Source: Streptomyces sp. NBC_01445
GTDB taxonomy: Bacteria > Actinomycetota > Actinomycetes > Streptomycetales > Streptomycetaceae
Assembly: GCF_035918235.1 (NCBI RefSeq)
Contig: NZ_CP109485.1
Span: 7,851,001 to 7,915,000, forward strand
Reading direction: 5' to 3'
Length of the DNA stretch: 64,000 nucleotides
Part shown: piece by piece, positions 1-8,483 of the stretch
How positions within the stretch are numbered: position 1 is the first letter of the stretch
Layout of the letters: the number at the start of each line of letters is the position of its first letter
Program-made: the position numbers and the translations under genes
The notes under the pieces: model-generated
Databases searched by the model: none
Seen by the model: only the letters and a program-made list of their open reading frames with translations
What the model was told of the DNA's origin: nothing

Positions 1-144
1 ACATTACCAGGCCCGAAGGGGTGCCAGATCCCGCCACCCCTCCGCTGTGAACGGCCGATGACGACCCCCGCCCGCCCTTGGGCCGCGGCCCCCGGAGAGA
101 GAGGATGAGGGGGACCACCAGCAACGACAGTGGGAGGAACAGGC

Positions 145-1470
145 GTGAGCGAGTCGAGCACGGGCAGGACGGTCTCGGGCGAGGACGAGGTCGTCGACCT
201 CTGTCGTGAGCTGATCCAGATCGACACCAGCAACTACGGCGACCACTCCGGTCCCGGCGAGCGCAAAGCCGCCGAGTACGTGGCGGAGAAGCTCGCCGAG
301 GTGGGCCTCGAGCCCCAGATCTTCGAGTCGCACCCGGGCCGGGCCTCGACGGTCGCCCGCATCCAGGGCGAGGACCCCTCGCGGCCCGCGCTCCTGATCC
401 ACGGCCACACCGACGTGGTACCGGCCAACGCGGCGGACTGGACCCACCACCCCTTCTCCGGCGAGATCGCCGACGGGTGCGTCTGGGGCCGCGGCGCCGT
501 CGACATGAAGGACATGGACGCGATGACCCTCGCGGTCGTCCGCGACCGGCTGCGCAGCGGCCGCAAGCCCCCGCGCGACATCGTCCTGGCCTTCCTCGCC
601 GACGAGGAGGCGGGCGGCACGTACGGCGCGCGACACCTCGTCGACAAGCACCCGGACCTCTTCGAGGGCTGCACGGAGGCGATCAGCGAGGTGGGCGGGT
701 TCTCCTTCACCGTCAACGAGAAGCTGCGGCTCTACCTCGTCGAGACGGCCCAGAAGGGCATGCACTGGATGAAGCTGACCGTGGACGGCACGGCCGGACA
801 CGGTTCGATGATCCACAAGGACAACGCGATCACCGAGCTGTCCGAGGCCGTCGGCCGCCTGGGGCGCCACAAGTTCCCGGTGCGGGTCACCAAGACGCTG
901 CGGCACTTCCTCGACGAGCTCGGCGACGCGCTCGGCACCGAGCTCGACCCGGAGAACATGGACGAGACGCTCGCCAAGCTCGGCGGCATCGCCAAGCTGA
1001 TCGGCGCCTCGCTGCAGAACACCGCCAACCCGACCCAGCTCGGCGCCGGCTACAAGGTGAACGTGATCCCCGGGCAGGCCACCGCGCACATCGACGGCCG
1101 CTATCTGCCGGGCTACGAGGAGGAGTTCCTCGCCGACCTCGACCGCATCCTCGGCCCGAACGTCCAGCGCGAGGACGTGCACGCGGACAAGGCCCTGGAG
1201 ACCACCTTCGACGGCGCGCTCGTCGACGCCATGCAGACGGCGCTCCGGGCCGAGGACCCGATCGCCCGCGCGGTGCCGTACATGCTCTCCGCCGGCACCG
1301 ACGCCAAGTCCTTCGACGACCTCGGCATCCGCGGGTTCGGCTTCGCTCCGCTGAAGCTGCCGCCGGAGCTGGACTTCGCGGGCATGTTCCACGGCGTTGA
1401 CGAGCGGGTTCCGGTCGACGGACTCAAGTTCGGCGTGCGCGTGCTCGACCGGTTCATCGACGCGTCCTGA
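145..1470 (+). CDS. M20 family zinc metallopeptidase (ArgE/DapE-like)
   Basis: A 441-residue cytoplasmic metallopeptidase of the M20 dipeptidase/deacylase family. The metal and catalytic signature is clear: LLIHGHTDVVPA near the first third, then WGRGAVDMKD, then a DEEAGG stretch carrying the catalytic glutamate, with a later HGVDE segment supplying a final histidine. A GTG at 130 is in frame, but GGAGG at 133-137 lies 7 bases before the GTG at 145, so 145 is the better start. The family hydrolyses peptide or N-acyl amide bonds; the substrate cannot be told. A hairpin at 1482-1507 follows, so it is probably monocistronic. Confidence 0.85.
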   Translation: MSESSTGRTVSGEDEVVDLCRELIQIDTSNYGDHSGPGERKAAEYVAEKLAEVGLEPQIFESHPGRASTVARIQGEDPSRPALLIHGHTDVVPANAADWTHHPFSGEIADGCVWGRGAVDMKDMDAMTLAVVRDRLRSGRKPPRDIVLAFLADEEAGGTYGARHLVDKHPDLFEGCTEAISEVGGFSFTVNEKLRLYLVETAQKGMHWMKLTVDGTAGHGSMIHKDNAITELSEAVGRLGRHKFPVRVTKTLRHFLDELGDALGTELDPENMDETLAKLGGIAKLIGASLQNTANPTQLGAGYKVNVIPGQATAHIDGRYLPGYEEEFLADLDRILGPNVQREDVHADKALETTFDGALVDAMQTALRAEDPIARAVPYMLSAGTDAKSFDDLGIRGFGFAPLKLPPELDFAGMFHGVDERVPVDGLKFGVRVLDRFIDAS

Positions 1471-1481
1471 CCCGAGGGGCC

Positions 1482-1507
1482 CGCGCGGCCGGTTATTCGG
1501 CCGCGCG
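1482..1507 (+). terminator. Hairpin after M20 peptidase
   Basis: A 10-bp perfect GC stem around the six-base loop GTTATT, 11 bases after the peptidase stop. It is a likely intrinsic-type terminator separating the peptidase from the chaplin genes. No strong U-tract follows, as is common in high-GC actinobacteria. Confidence 0.6.
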
Positions 1508-1622
1508 TGCGTACTGGACTGAGAAGAGTGAAAGGAAACATAGGCTCGTAGCCTCATCAGTCCCTCCTCGTTACAGGGAGTGCAGTCCGCGGCTGGGACT
1601 GCATTGCCAACAAGGAGGAATA

Positions 1623-1856
1623 ATGATCAAGAAGGTCGTCGCTGCTGCGGCTGCCACTGGTGGTCTCGTGCTCGCTGGTGCGGGCATCGCCGCTGCCGAC
1701 GCCGGGGCTCAGGGTGCCGCCGTGAAGTCTCCCGGCGTCATCTCGGGCAACGTCATCCAGGTTCCGGTCCACATCCCGGTGAACGCCTGTGGCAACACGG
1801 TGTCCGTGATCGGGCTGCTGAACCCCGCCTTCGGCAACGCCTGCGTCAACAAGTGA
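1623..1856 (+). CDS. chpH: Short chaplin (ChpH-like)
   Basis: A 77-residue secreted protein with a signal peptide (MIKKVV, an Ala/Gly-rich core, AxA-type site near residue 25) and one chaplin domain: SPGVISGN, then VPVHIPVNACGN, then GLLNPAFGN. Two cysteines in the NACGN and NACVN contexts can form the domain's disulfide. Short chaplins assemble into the amyloid-like hydrophobic sheath of aerial hyphae and spores. AAGGAGG lies 7-8 bases before the ATG. Gene order with the next gene matches chpH-chpC of S. coelicolor, which supports the symbol. A strong hairpin follows the stop. Confidence 0.93.
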   Translation: MIKKVVAAAAATGGLVLAGAGIAAADAGAQGAAVKSPGVISGNVIQVPVHIPVNACGNTVSVIGLLNPAFGNACVNK

Positions 1857-1891
1857 CGTCGTTGTGCATCGCCCCGTGAGGGCCTGAGTCC

Positions 1892-1930
1892 ATCGGCCCC
1901 GGAGTGCGCGCCATGCGCTCCGGGGCCGAT
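1892..1930 (+). terminator. Hairpin after chpH
   Basis: A 13-bp perfect outer stem (1892-1904 with 1918-1930), extended inward by GCGC pairing past one bulged T. It lies between chpH and chpC and would separate transcription of the two chaplins, which may therefore be dosed independently. Confidence 0.6.
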
Positions 1931-1996
1931 TGGTCATTCCGCGCACGTGTATGGATGCCCGTGCGCATTCTGCAAGGCATAAGGCAGGTTAAAGCT

Positions 1997-2692
1997 ATGC
2001 GACAGGTCACGCGCAAAGGCCTGATCACCGTGGCGGCCGCGACCGGCGTACTCGCCGTGTCCGGGGGCTACGCACACGCAGACTCCGGTGCCGAGGGAGG
2101 CTCGTCGGGATCGCCCGGCGTCCTCTCCGGCAACACGATCCAGCTCCCTGTGGACGTCCCGGTCAACGCGTGTGGCAACACCGTGAACGTCGTCGGGCTG
2201 CTCAACCCCACGGCGGGCAACGACTGTGCCAACACGTCGAAGCCGGGAGGTGGCCACCCCGGTGGGAGCCATCACGGCGGCGGCGCCACGGCCGAGGGGG
2301 GCACGAGCGATTCGCCCGGTGTCGGCTCCGGCAACCATGTGCAGGTCCCGGTCCATGTGCCGGTCAACGCCTGCGGCAACAGCGTCTCGGTCATCGGGCT
2401 GCTCAACCCCGCGGGGGGCAACGACTGCGCGAACTCGCCGGGAGGCGACGAGCCGACGACCCCGCCGACCAAGCCGCCGACGCAGCCGGAGCCGAACACG
2501 CCCGCGCCGCCGAAGCCGGTGACCCCCAGCACCCCGAACCACCCGGGGACGCAGACCGTCACCCAGCCCGAGGGTTCGGAGCAGCTCGCCGAGACCGGCA
2601 GCTCGATGCCGCTGGGAACGGTCCTGCCGGCCGGTGCGGGCGCCCTGCTCGCAGGCGCGCTCCTCTACCGGCGGGCGCGGGCAGGCGTGTGA
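1997..2692 (+). CDS. chpC: Long chaplin with two chaplin domains and sortase signal (ChpC-like)
   Basis: A 231-residue wall-anchored chaplin. The ATG at 1997 is preferred over in-frame ATGs at 1904 and 1955 because it gives a clean signal peptide (MRQVTRKG, hydrophobic core, AHADS). Two chaplin domains follow at about residues 36-80 and 105-147, each with the VPVNACGN and GLLNP signatures and paired cysteines. A Gly/His-rich spacer separates them. A Pro/Thr-rich wall-spanning region then leads to LAETG, a hydrophobic segment and a YRRARAGV tail. LAxTG is the class E sortase signal of streptomycetes. Long chaplins anchor the short chaplins to peptidoglycan. Confidence 0.92.
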   Translation: MRQVTRKGLITVAAATGVLAVSGGYAHADSGAEGGSSGSPGVLSGNTIQLPVDVPVNACGNTVNVVGLLNPTAGNDCANTSKPGGGHPGGSHHGGGATAEGGTSDSPGVGSGNHVQVPVHVPVNACGNSVSVIGLLNPAGGNDCANSPGGDEPTTPPTKPPTQPEPNTPAPPKPVTPSTPNHPGTQTVTQPEGSEQLAETGSSMPLGTVLPAGAGALLAGALLYRRARAGV

Positions 2693-2731
2693 CCGCCGTG
2701 TGACACGGCGTGACCGAGCAGGTGCGGAACG

Positions 2732-2761
2732 GAGCGGGCCCAGCAGTGACGGGGCCCGCTC
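2732..2761. terminator. Hairpin between convergent chpC and DUF5703 gene
   Basis: A perfect 10-bp GC stem with a ten-base loop lies between the chpC stop at 2692 and the stop of the opposite-strand small gene at 2769. It could end transcription in both directions. Confidence 0.55.
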
Positions 2762-2768
2762 CGCTCAC

Positions 2769-2957
2769 TCACCACGTGGCGCGAAGCTGGCGGATGATCC
2801 GCCGGCGCAACCGCACCCTGCGGCTGCCGTCGCGCAACAGGCTCAGGCGGTCCAACTCCCAGTGTCCGTACTCGGCATGGTCGGTCAGCAGGCGTGTGGC
2901 GTCCTTGCGGGAGACCCCGCGCGGGACGTACACGTCGACAAATTCGTATTCCGGCAT
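2769..2957 (-). CDS. Small conserved basic protein (DUF5703-like)
   Basis: A 62-residue protein with an acidic/aromatic start (MPEYEFVDVYVPRGVSR), a middle HAEYGHWELDRLSLLRDG segment and a very basic tail (RRVRLRRRIIRQ). I recognise it as the DUF5703-type small protein conserved in streptomycetes; no function is known to me. It has no signal peptide, membrane segment or catalytic motif. It is transcribed away from the 3005 gene, so the short gap at 2958-3004 must hold both promoters. The basic tail could suit nucleic-acid or membrane contact, but that is only inference. Confidence 0.8.
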   Translation of the reverse strand: MPEYEFVDVYVPRGVSRKDATRLLTDHAEYGHWELDRLSLLRDGSRRVRLRRRIIRQLRATW

Positions 2958-3004
2958 CGCATCTATTGTGCGGGCACGGGCCGTGTACGGATAGCGTCTG
3001 CACT

Positions 3005-3706
3005 ATGTCTGATGCTGCGCAGCCCACCGCTGCCGAGGTACGCGCCGCCGCCGAGGCGGTCAAGGCTGCGCTCGACCGCCACCTGGCGGCTGTCGAGCGC
3101 AGGTCGGGTGAGGACGATCCGGCCGTCTACGAAGCGTTCAACGAACTGGCCGCGGCGGCCGAGGAGTACGACGAGCTCCTCTACGACCGCTACGACGAGG
3201 TCACCCCCTTCGAGATTCCCGGTACGGAGGACTCGCTGCCCCCGTACACCGGCCCCGAGGAACCGAACGCCCTGAGCGTGCTCATCCGCCGCGACTACGC
3301 CGTGGTGGAGCCGCAGCGACTGCTCGCGCAGGCCCAGCGGGTCGCCGACGTGGAGGCCGACTCGGATCTCGTCGACGGGGCCGCGGCGGCCGTCGGGACC
3401 ATCGGGAACAGCGTGCACGCTGCTCTCGGTGTCCTCTTCGGAGAGTTCGAACCCGACGAGATCGCCTCCCGGCACAAGGAGTTCGGCCTGGAGGAGGGCG
3501 ACTCCACACTGTGGGTGACGGCCTCGGACGAACCGGCTGAGCCGGGGGAGTGGCTGGACGCGCCGTTCGACCAGGCCGATCCGCAGCAGGTCGTCTGCCG
3601 CTTCGACGTGAGCTCCGTCTTCGACGACGAGCTGGACGGCGACCTCGCGGACGACGGGCCCGGCGCGGTCGCGGGCGCGACGGAGGACGAGCTGGAACCG
3701 ACCTGA
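3005..3706 (+). CDS. Conserved actinobacterial hypothetical protein
   Basis: A 233-residue, strongly acidic soluble protein without signal peptide or membrane segment. The start MSDAAQPTAAEVRAAAEAV is an alpha-helical, coiled-coil-like region (about residues 8-55). A middle part contains LIRRDYAVVEPQRLL, and the tail is Asp/Glu-rich. No enzyme motif is visible. The ATG at 3005 is preferred to upstream in-frame starts because those read through the divergent promoter and give an arginine-rich, non-family-like leader. It ends convergently with the RecD2-like gene across a very strong hairpin. I cannot assign a function. Confidence 0.8.
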   Translation: MSDAAQPTAAEVRAAAEAVKAALDRHLAAVERRSGEDDPAVYEAFNELAAAAEEYDELLYDRYDEVTPFEIPGTEDSLPPYTGPEEPNALSVLIRRDYAVVEPQRLLAQAQRVADVEADSDLVDGAAAAVGTIGNSVHAALGVLFGEFEPDEIASRHKEFGLEEGDSTLWVTASDEPAEPGEWLDAPFDQADPQQVVCRFDVSSVFDDELDGDLADDGPGAVAGATEDELEPT

Positions 3707-3748
3707 CGCGGTCCGCACACGCGGGCCGGTGACGGTGTGAGCGAGTGA

Positions 3749-3790
3749 GCGGGAGGGGCGGGCGGACTTCGGTCCGCCCGCCCCTCCCGC
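3749..3790. terminator. Bidirectional UUCG-loop terminator
   Basis: A perfect 19-bp GC stem capped by C(TTCG)G, the extra-stable tetraloop context. It sits midway between the convergent genes ending at 3706 and 3805 and can stop transcription from either side. Confidence 0.8.
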
Positions 3791-3804
3791 TTGCCGCTGT
3801 GTGC

Positions 3805-6084
3805 CTACTGTGCCGTGGGGACCTGCGCGCGCAGCAGGGTCTGCAGACGCGTCGTACGCGGCTTGGCCGGGACCTCGGCCACGGCGCGCGGCAGGGCCGC
3901 GTCGGCGCCGTGCACCACCGAGAGATGCCGCTCACCGCGGCCGAACGCCGTGTACACCCACGGGCGGCTCAGGGCCTGCGTCGCGTCGCCCGGCAGTACG
4001 ACCACCGCCGCGGGCCACCGCAGCCCCACCGCCTGGTGCGCGGTCAGCGCCCACCCGTGCCGTACGGTCCGCTCCACCGCGTCCTGCGGCACGACGACCG
4101 GGGTCCCGGCGCAGTCCAGGTGCAGGCCCTCAGCGTCGGCCCGCACGACCCGGCCGGGCACGGTACGGCCTGGGGTCGGTGCGTACGCGACCCGGTCGTC
4201 CGGGTCGAAGCCGCCGAAGCGGCCGGGGCCGGGGTTGAGGCGCTCCTTGAGGGCCGCGTTCAGCGCGCGCGTCCCGGCGGCGCCCCCGTGGCCCGGGGTG
4301 ATGACCTGGGTCTGTTCGGAGGGCACACCGATCGCGCGCGGCACCGAGTCGGCGACCAGCTGTACGGCACGGTGGATCGCCTCGGCGGCGTCGCGCACCG
4401 GCACGATCACCACCTCCTTGCCGGGGGCCTCCACCTGGTTCAGCTCGCCCACGCCGATGCCGGAGACCAGCTCGCCGACCGGGCCGGGGTCCGGGGTGCG
4501 GGAGGCGATCTGAGGGCACACGCGGGCCGCCAGGAGGTCCGCGAAGACCCGGCCGGGGCCCGCGGACCACAGGACGGACGGGTCACCGCTGAGGACGAGC
4601 CGCGCGCCGTCCGGGAGCGACTCGGCGAGCATCGCGGCCGTCTCCACGTCCAGCTGCGGCGCGTCCAGGACGACCAGGAGGTCCACCGCGAGCGCGCCGT
4701 CCCGGTCCCGGCCCGGGCCCTCGGCGCCGGACAGCAGGCCGGACACGGTGACCGCAGTGCCCTCCGGGGCGCCGGGGCCGAAGTGCTCGGCGAGGCGGCG
4801 CCGCCCGTCGACGGTGTGCGCCGCGGCGCACACGCGCAGGCCGAGGCGGGCCGCGGCCTGGACGAGTGCGGCGGGTTCGGCGCGGGCCGCCTCGGCGCCC
4901 GTGTGCAGCACGAGGCCGTGTCCGGCGGACGCCCTGATCAGCTCGGCGGTGGAACCGGACGCGGCCGCCGCGGCAGGCTCCCAGTCCGCGAGGGCCTGTG
5001 AACTGTCTTCCTTGGAGAGAGAGTTGACCAGCCGGGCGAGTCCGTCGGCGAGGCTCTCCTCGGCGAGCGCGTACCGCTCGAGGCCGACGAGCACCCGGAC
5101 CGGCCGCGCGGCTTCCTCACCGTCCTCAGGGCCGTCTTCCGAGCCGTCCTCGGCCCCGTCCTCCGCGGCGGTCTTCCGGGCGCTCTCCGGGGCGCGGTCC
5201 GGACCGCCGGGCGGCTCTTCCAGCGCGTCCTGGAATACGAGCGCGTCGCCCTCCGCGATGGCGCTCTGCACCGCCTCGTCCGGATCGGGCACGGCGCGCT
5301 TGCCCAGCGCCTGAGTGAGCAGCGGCGCGTCCAGGGCGGTGTGCCCCGCGACCGCGGCCTGTTCCAGCAGCCATACGGTGACGGCGCGGCCCCTGCGCTC
5401 GTCGTCGGGGCCGCACTCGGCGCCGAGCAGCGCGCGGGCGAAGCCGTCCGCCTGCTCGGGGCGCACGCCAGGGATCCGCAGAAGCTGCCAGGGGTCGTCC
5501 CGGAGCGCGCTGTCCGCGCCCTCGCCGAGTGTCGCGGCGGCGGGAGCGGCGAGCGAGACGGGGGCGCCGCCCTCGGTCAGGACGGCCCGCACGGCGTCGA
5601 CGGCCGCCACGGCCGGTTCGGCACGCCCCGCGGGCGCGGCGGCCGGCGCACGGCGGACAGGCTCGGCGACGACCTTGCGGGGAGCCGGTGCCGGCTCGCT
5701 GAACACGGCGGCGGGCCGCTCACCGCTCTCGACGGCCCGGACCGCGGCGAGGAGATCGGCGGCCGTACCGCTCAGCTTCCCCCCGGCCGCGATGGGCCCT
5801 TCCTTGGCCGCCTTCCGCTGGGCGATCCGCTCCTGCAACTCACGTTGCGCGGCGATCTCGGCGGCGGCCTCGGACGCGCCTTCGTCTTTGCCTTCGGCGG
5901 TGGCTCCGTCCTGATCCGCGGCGGCGCCGGAGCCTTCGTCCGTCTCGTCCGGATCAGGTGTGCCGGTCCCTTCCTCGGGGCCGGTCTCCTCGGGGCCGGT
6001 GGCCTCCGCGCCTTGCCCGGCGCGGGGCGCGTCGGTGTCGGCCGGGCCCGGGTGGCCCTCCGCGGCAGCGGGCTCCGTACTCAC
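3805..6084 (-). CDS. RecD2-like helix-hairpin-helix protein with degenerate ATPase motifs
   Basis: A 759-residue protein. Residues 1-100 are an acidic, low-complexity Ala/Glu tail region. An HHH-type region (about 195-280, LLRIPGVRPEQADGFARALL) matches the layout of RecD2 helicases. The helicase core follows: VVLDAPQLD (about 471-479) where RecD2 has the Walker B DEAS motif, LVLSGDPSVL and AGPGRVFADLL (about 497-517), and a C-terminal UvrD/RecD motif region, ALTAHQAVGLRWPAAVVVLP with YTAFGRGERH (about 679-720). Oddly, no GxxxxGK[ST] Walker A is present; the expected place reads VLHTGAEAAR (about 392-401), and the Walker B glutamate is replaced. It is probably a DNA-binding, ATPase-dead paralogue. 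Its ATG overlaps the upstream aldo/keto reductase stop (ATGA). Confidence 0.75.
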   Translation of the reverse strand: MSTEPAAAEGHPGPADTDAPRAGQGAEATGPEETGPEEGTGTPDPDETDEGSGAAADQDGATAEGKDEGASEAAAEIAAQRELQERIAQRKAAKEGPIAAGGKLSGTAADLLAAVRAVESGERPAAVFSEPAPAPRKVVAEPVRRAPAAAPAGRAEPAVAAVDAVRAVLTEGGAPVSLAAPAAATLGEGADSALRDDPWQLLRIPGVRPEQADGFARALLGAECGPDDERRGRAVTVWLLEQAAVAGHTALDAPLLTQALGKRAVPDPDEAVQSAIAEGDALVFQDALEEPPGGPDRAPESARKTAAEDGAEDGSEDGPEDGEEAARPVRVLVGLERYALAEESLADGLARLVNSLSKEDSSQALADWEPAAAAASGSTAELIRASAGHGLVLHTGAEAARAEPAALVQAAARLGLRVCAAAHTVDGRRRLAEHFGPGAPEGTAVTVSGLLSGAEGPGRDRDGALAVDLLVVLDAPQLDVETAAMLAESLPDGARLVLSGDPSVLWSAGPGRVFADLLAARVCPQIASRTPDPGPVGELVSGIGVGELNQVEAPGKEVVIVPVRDAAEAIHRAVQLVADSVPRAIGVPSEQTQVITPGHGGAAGTRALNAALKERLNPGPGRFGGFDPDDRVAYAPTPGRTVPGRVVRADAEGLHLDCAGTPVVVPQDAVERTVRHGWALTAHQAVGLRWPAAVVVLPGDATQALSRPWVYTAFGRGERHLSVVHGADAALPRAVAEVPAKPRTTRLQTLLRAQVPTAQ

Positions 6085-7064
6085 AGCGTGCTCCAGTCCT
6101 GATCGGGATATCGGTGCACGGGCGCCGACACATCGTCGAGCGCCTGGCAGATCTCGTCAGGAAGACTAAGGGCCTCCACTGACAATGCCGCCGTGAGCTG
6201 CTGCGAGTTGCGCGCGCCGATGATGGGGGCGGCCACGCCCGGCCGGTCGCGGACCCATGCGAGGGCGACCTGGAGCGGCGTCACCGCGAGGCCGTCCGCC
6301 GCCGTGATGACCGCGTCGACGATGCGGGTCGCGGCGTCGTCGAGGTACGGCGCGACGAAGGGCGCCATGTGGTCGGACGCGCCCCGCGAGTCGGCGGGCG
6401 TGGCCTTGCGGTACTTGCCCGTGAGAACCCCGCGGCCGAGCGGCGACGACGGGAGCAGGCCGATGCCGAGGTCGAGCGCGGCCGGCAGCACTTCCCGTTC
6501 GACCCCGCGCTGGAGCAGCGAGTACTCCATCTGCGTACTGGCGAGCCGGGTGCGTATCCCCGGTGCGGCGAGCTGCCACGTGCCGGCCTTGGCCAGCTGC
6601 CAGCCGCAGAAGTTGGAGACGCCCGCGTACCGGGCGCGGCCGCTGCTCACGGCGATGTCGAGGGCCTGGAGCGTCTCGTCGAGCGGGGTGGCCGTATCGA
6701 AGGCGTGGACCTGCCACAGGTCGACGTAGTCCGTGCCGAGGCGGGCGAGGGACGCGTCGAGGGCGGCGAGGAGATGTCCGCGGGAGCCGTCGAAGCGGCG
6801 GTCCGGGTCGGGCACGCTGCCCGCCTTCGTCGAGATGACCAGATCGCGCCGCGGCACGAGGCCCTCGACGAGCTGCCCGAGGAGATACTCGGCCTCCCCG
6901 CCCCCGTAGACATCGGCCGTGTCGACGAGTGTGCCGCCCGCTTCCCAGAAGGTCTTCAACAGGTCCGCGGCGTCGTGCTCGTCGGTGTCGCGGCCCCATG
7001 TGAGGGTGCCGAGCCCGATCCGGGACACTCGCAGGCCGGTGCGGCCGAGATGCCTCTGCTCCAT
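6081..7064 (-). CDS. Aldo/keto reductase
   Basis: A 327-residue NADPH-dependent TIM-barrel oxidoreductase. It starts MEQRHLGRTGLRVSRIGLG and has the family tetrad: D in DTADVYGGGEAEYLLG with its tyrosine, K in STKAG, and H in DLWQVHAFD. The C-terminal cofactor part contains PIIGARNSQQL. The physiological substrate is unknown. The ATG has no Shine-Dalgarno sequence; a TAATCT hexamer ends 8 bases upstream, so the mRNA may be leaderless. Its stop overlaps the start of the RecD2-like gene by four bases, implying one transcript and coupled translation of two functionally unrelated proteins. Confidence 0.88.
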   Translation of the reverse strand: MEQRHLGRTGLRVSRIGLGTLTWGRDTDEHDAADLLKTFWEAGGTLVDTADVYGGGEAEYLLGQLVEGLVPRRDLVISTKAGSVPDPDRRFDGSRGHLLAALDASLARLGTDYVDLWQVHAFDTATPLDETLQALDIAVSSGRARYAGVSNFCGWQLAKAGTWQLAAPGIRTRLASTQMEYSLLQRGVEREVLPAALDLGIGLLPSSPLGRGVLTGKYRKATPADSRGASDHMAPFVAPYLDDAATRIVDAVITAADGLAVTPLQVALAWVRDRPGVAAPIIGARNSQQLTAALSVEALSLPDEICQALDDVSAPVHRYPDQDWSTL

Positions 7065-7167
7065 GGGCGCTGAGATTACTGGCCGGAAGTCGGTTATTGG
7101 GGGCCTGTGGACAACCGGCCTGCGCCGACCGCCGAACCGGCGCGCTAGGGTGCCCGGACAAAGGACG

Positions 7168-7181
7168 TTACTGAGCAGTAA
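7168..7181. promoter_or_regulatory. TTACTGAGCAGTAA palindrome, candidate TetR-type operator
   Basis: A perfect 14-bp palindrome directly before the AGGGG ribosome site of the F420-dependent oxidoreductase gene. TTACT-N4-AGTAA palindromes resemble operators of actinobacterial TetR-family regulators of acyl-CoA metabolism (from memory). A bound repressor here would block transcription elongation or initiation. Confidence 0.5.
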
Positions 7182-7192
7182 GGGGATCGGCC

Positions 7193-8248
7193 ATGGAGCT
7201 CGGCATCAACCTCGGCTACTGGGGCGCCGGAATGGACGCGGACAACCTGGCCGTCGCGCGGGAGGCCGACAAGCTCGGCTACGCCGTCTGCTGGGCCGCG
7301 GAGGCCTACGGCTCGGACGCGCCCACGGTGCTCGCCTACGTCGCCGCGCAGACCGAGCGCATCGACATCGGCTCCGCGATCATGCAGATCCCCGCCCGCC
7401 AGCCCGCGATGACCGCGATGACGGCCGCGACCCTCGACTCCCTGTCCGGCGGCCGCTTCCGCCTCGGCCTCGGCGTCTCGGGCCCGCAGGTCTCCGAGGG
7501 CTGGTACGGCGTGAAGTTCGACAAGCCGCTCGCCCGCACCCGCGAGTACGTCGACATCGTGCGCCGCGCGATGAGCCGCGAGCGGCTGTCGTACGAGGGC
7601 GAGCACTGGACGCTGCCGCTGCCGGGCGGCCCGGGCAAGCCGCTCAAGCTGACCGTGCACCCCGAGCGCGAGCACATCCCGCTCTACATCGCGGCGATCG
7701 GCCCGAAGAACCTGGAGCAGACCGGCGAGATCGCCGACGGCGCCCTGCTGATCTTCCCGGCCGCCGAGCACCTGGAGGAGACCGCCCTGACGCACCTGCG
7801 GGCGGGGCGCGAGAAGGCCGGCAAGACGCTGGAGGGCTTCGACGTCGTCCCGACGCTGCCCCTCGCGCTCGGCGCCGACAAGGACGTGCCGGCGCTCGCC
7901 GACATGTTCCGCCCGTACACCGCCCTGTACGTCGGCGGCATGGGCAGCCGGAAGCAGAACTTCTACAACCAGCTCGCCCAGCGCATGGGCTACGAGAAGG
8001 AAGCCGCCGAGATCCAGGACAAGTACCTGGGCGGCGACAAGGAGGGTGCGGGGGCCGCGGTGCCGCACCAGCTCATCGACTCGACGACGCTGCTCGGCTC
8101 CGTGGAGCGGATCGCCGAGCGGATGCAGGCCTACGCGGCTGCCGGGGTGACGACACTGACGCTGGCCCCCGCCGGCTTCACGCTCGACGAGCGGATCGCG
8201 GCCCTGCGGGCCGGTACCGAGGCCCTGGAGCGGGCCGGACTGGCGTAA
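7193..8248 (+). CDS. F420-dependent LLM-class oxidoreductase (Rv3520c-like)
   Basis: A 351-residue luciferase-like TIM-barrel enzyme. The start MELGINLGYWGAGMDADNLA, the IDIGSAIMQIPARQPAMTAM segment and the SGGRFRLGLGVSGPQV segment are typical of the F420-using Rv3520c-type subfamily, which transfers hydride with coenzyme F420. The substrate is unknown. AGGGG lies just before the ATG, immediately after the 14-bp palindrome. A hairpin at 8270-8310 follows, so it is probably a single-gene transcript under local repression. Confidence 0.87.
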   Translation: MELGINLGYWGAGMDADNLAVAREADKLGYAVCWAAEAYGSDAPTVLAYVAAQTERIDIGSAIMQIPARQPAMTAMTAATLDSLSGGRFRLGLGVSGPQVSEGWYGVKFDKPLARTREYVDIVRRAMSRERLSYEGEHWTLPLPGGPGKPLKLTVHPEREHIPLYIAAIGPKNLEQTGEIADGALLIFPAAEHLEETALTHLRAGREKAGKTLEGFDVVPTLPLALGADKDVPALADMFRPYTALYVGGMGSRKQNFYNQLAQRMGYEKEAAEIQDKYLGGDKEGAGAAVPHQLIDSTTLLGSVERIAERMQAYAAAGVTTLTLAPAGFTLDERIAALRAGTEALERAGLA

Positions 8249-8269
8249 CCGCGGGGGAGGAAAGTTCTG

Positions 8270-8310
8270 CGGCCGTGGTGGGGGCTCGGGGGTCTTCCCC
8301 GCCACGGCCG
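8270..8310 (+). terminator. Hairpin after F420 oxidoreductase
   Basis: A 9-bp perfect stem CGGCCGTGG/CCACGGCCG encloses a G/C-rich loop that can itself pair (GGGG with CCCC). It starts 22 bases after the stop codon. It separates this gene from the ferritin-like gene. Confidence 0.5.
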
Positions 8311-8483
8311 TCACGGGTAACAACGCCTCATCGGGCACCTGGTTACGCCCAAGGACCCTCTCCCGGGGTCCTTCCTTCGGCCGACTGGCCCCATACAGCT
8401 GTTGCCTGGTCCGGCATGCCGTATTTGACTCGTTTTCGGCGGAACCCCGCACGGAATGCGCGGCGCGCACGGAGGTGCCAGAG

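Noticed and set aside
4..1557. A 517-residue minus-strand open frame
   Set aside because: It is antisense to the M20 peptidase, rich in Val/Arg/Gly/Leu without motifs, and has no ribosome site.
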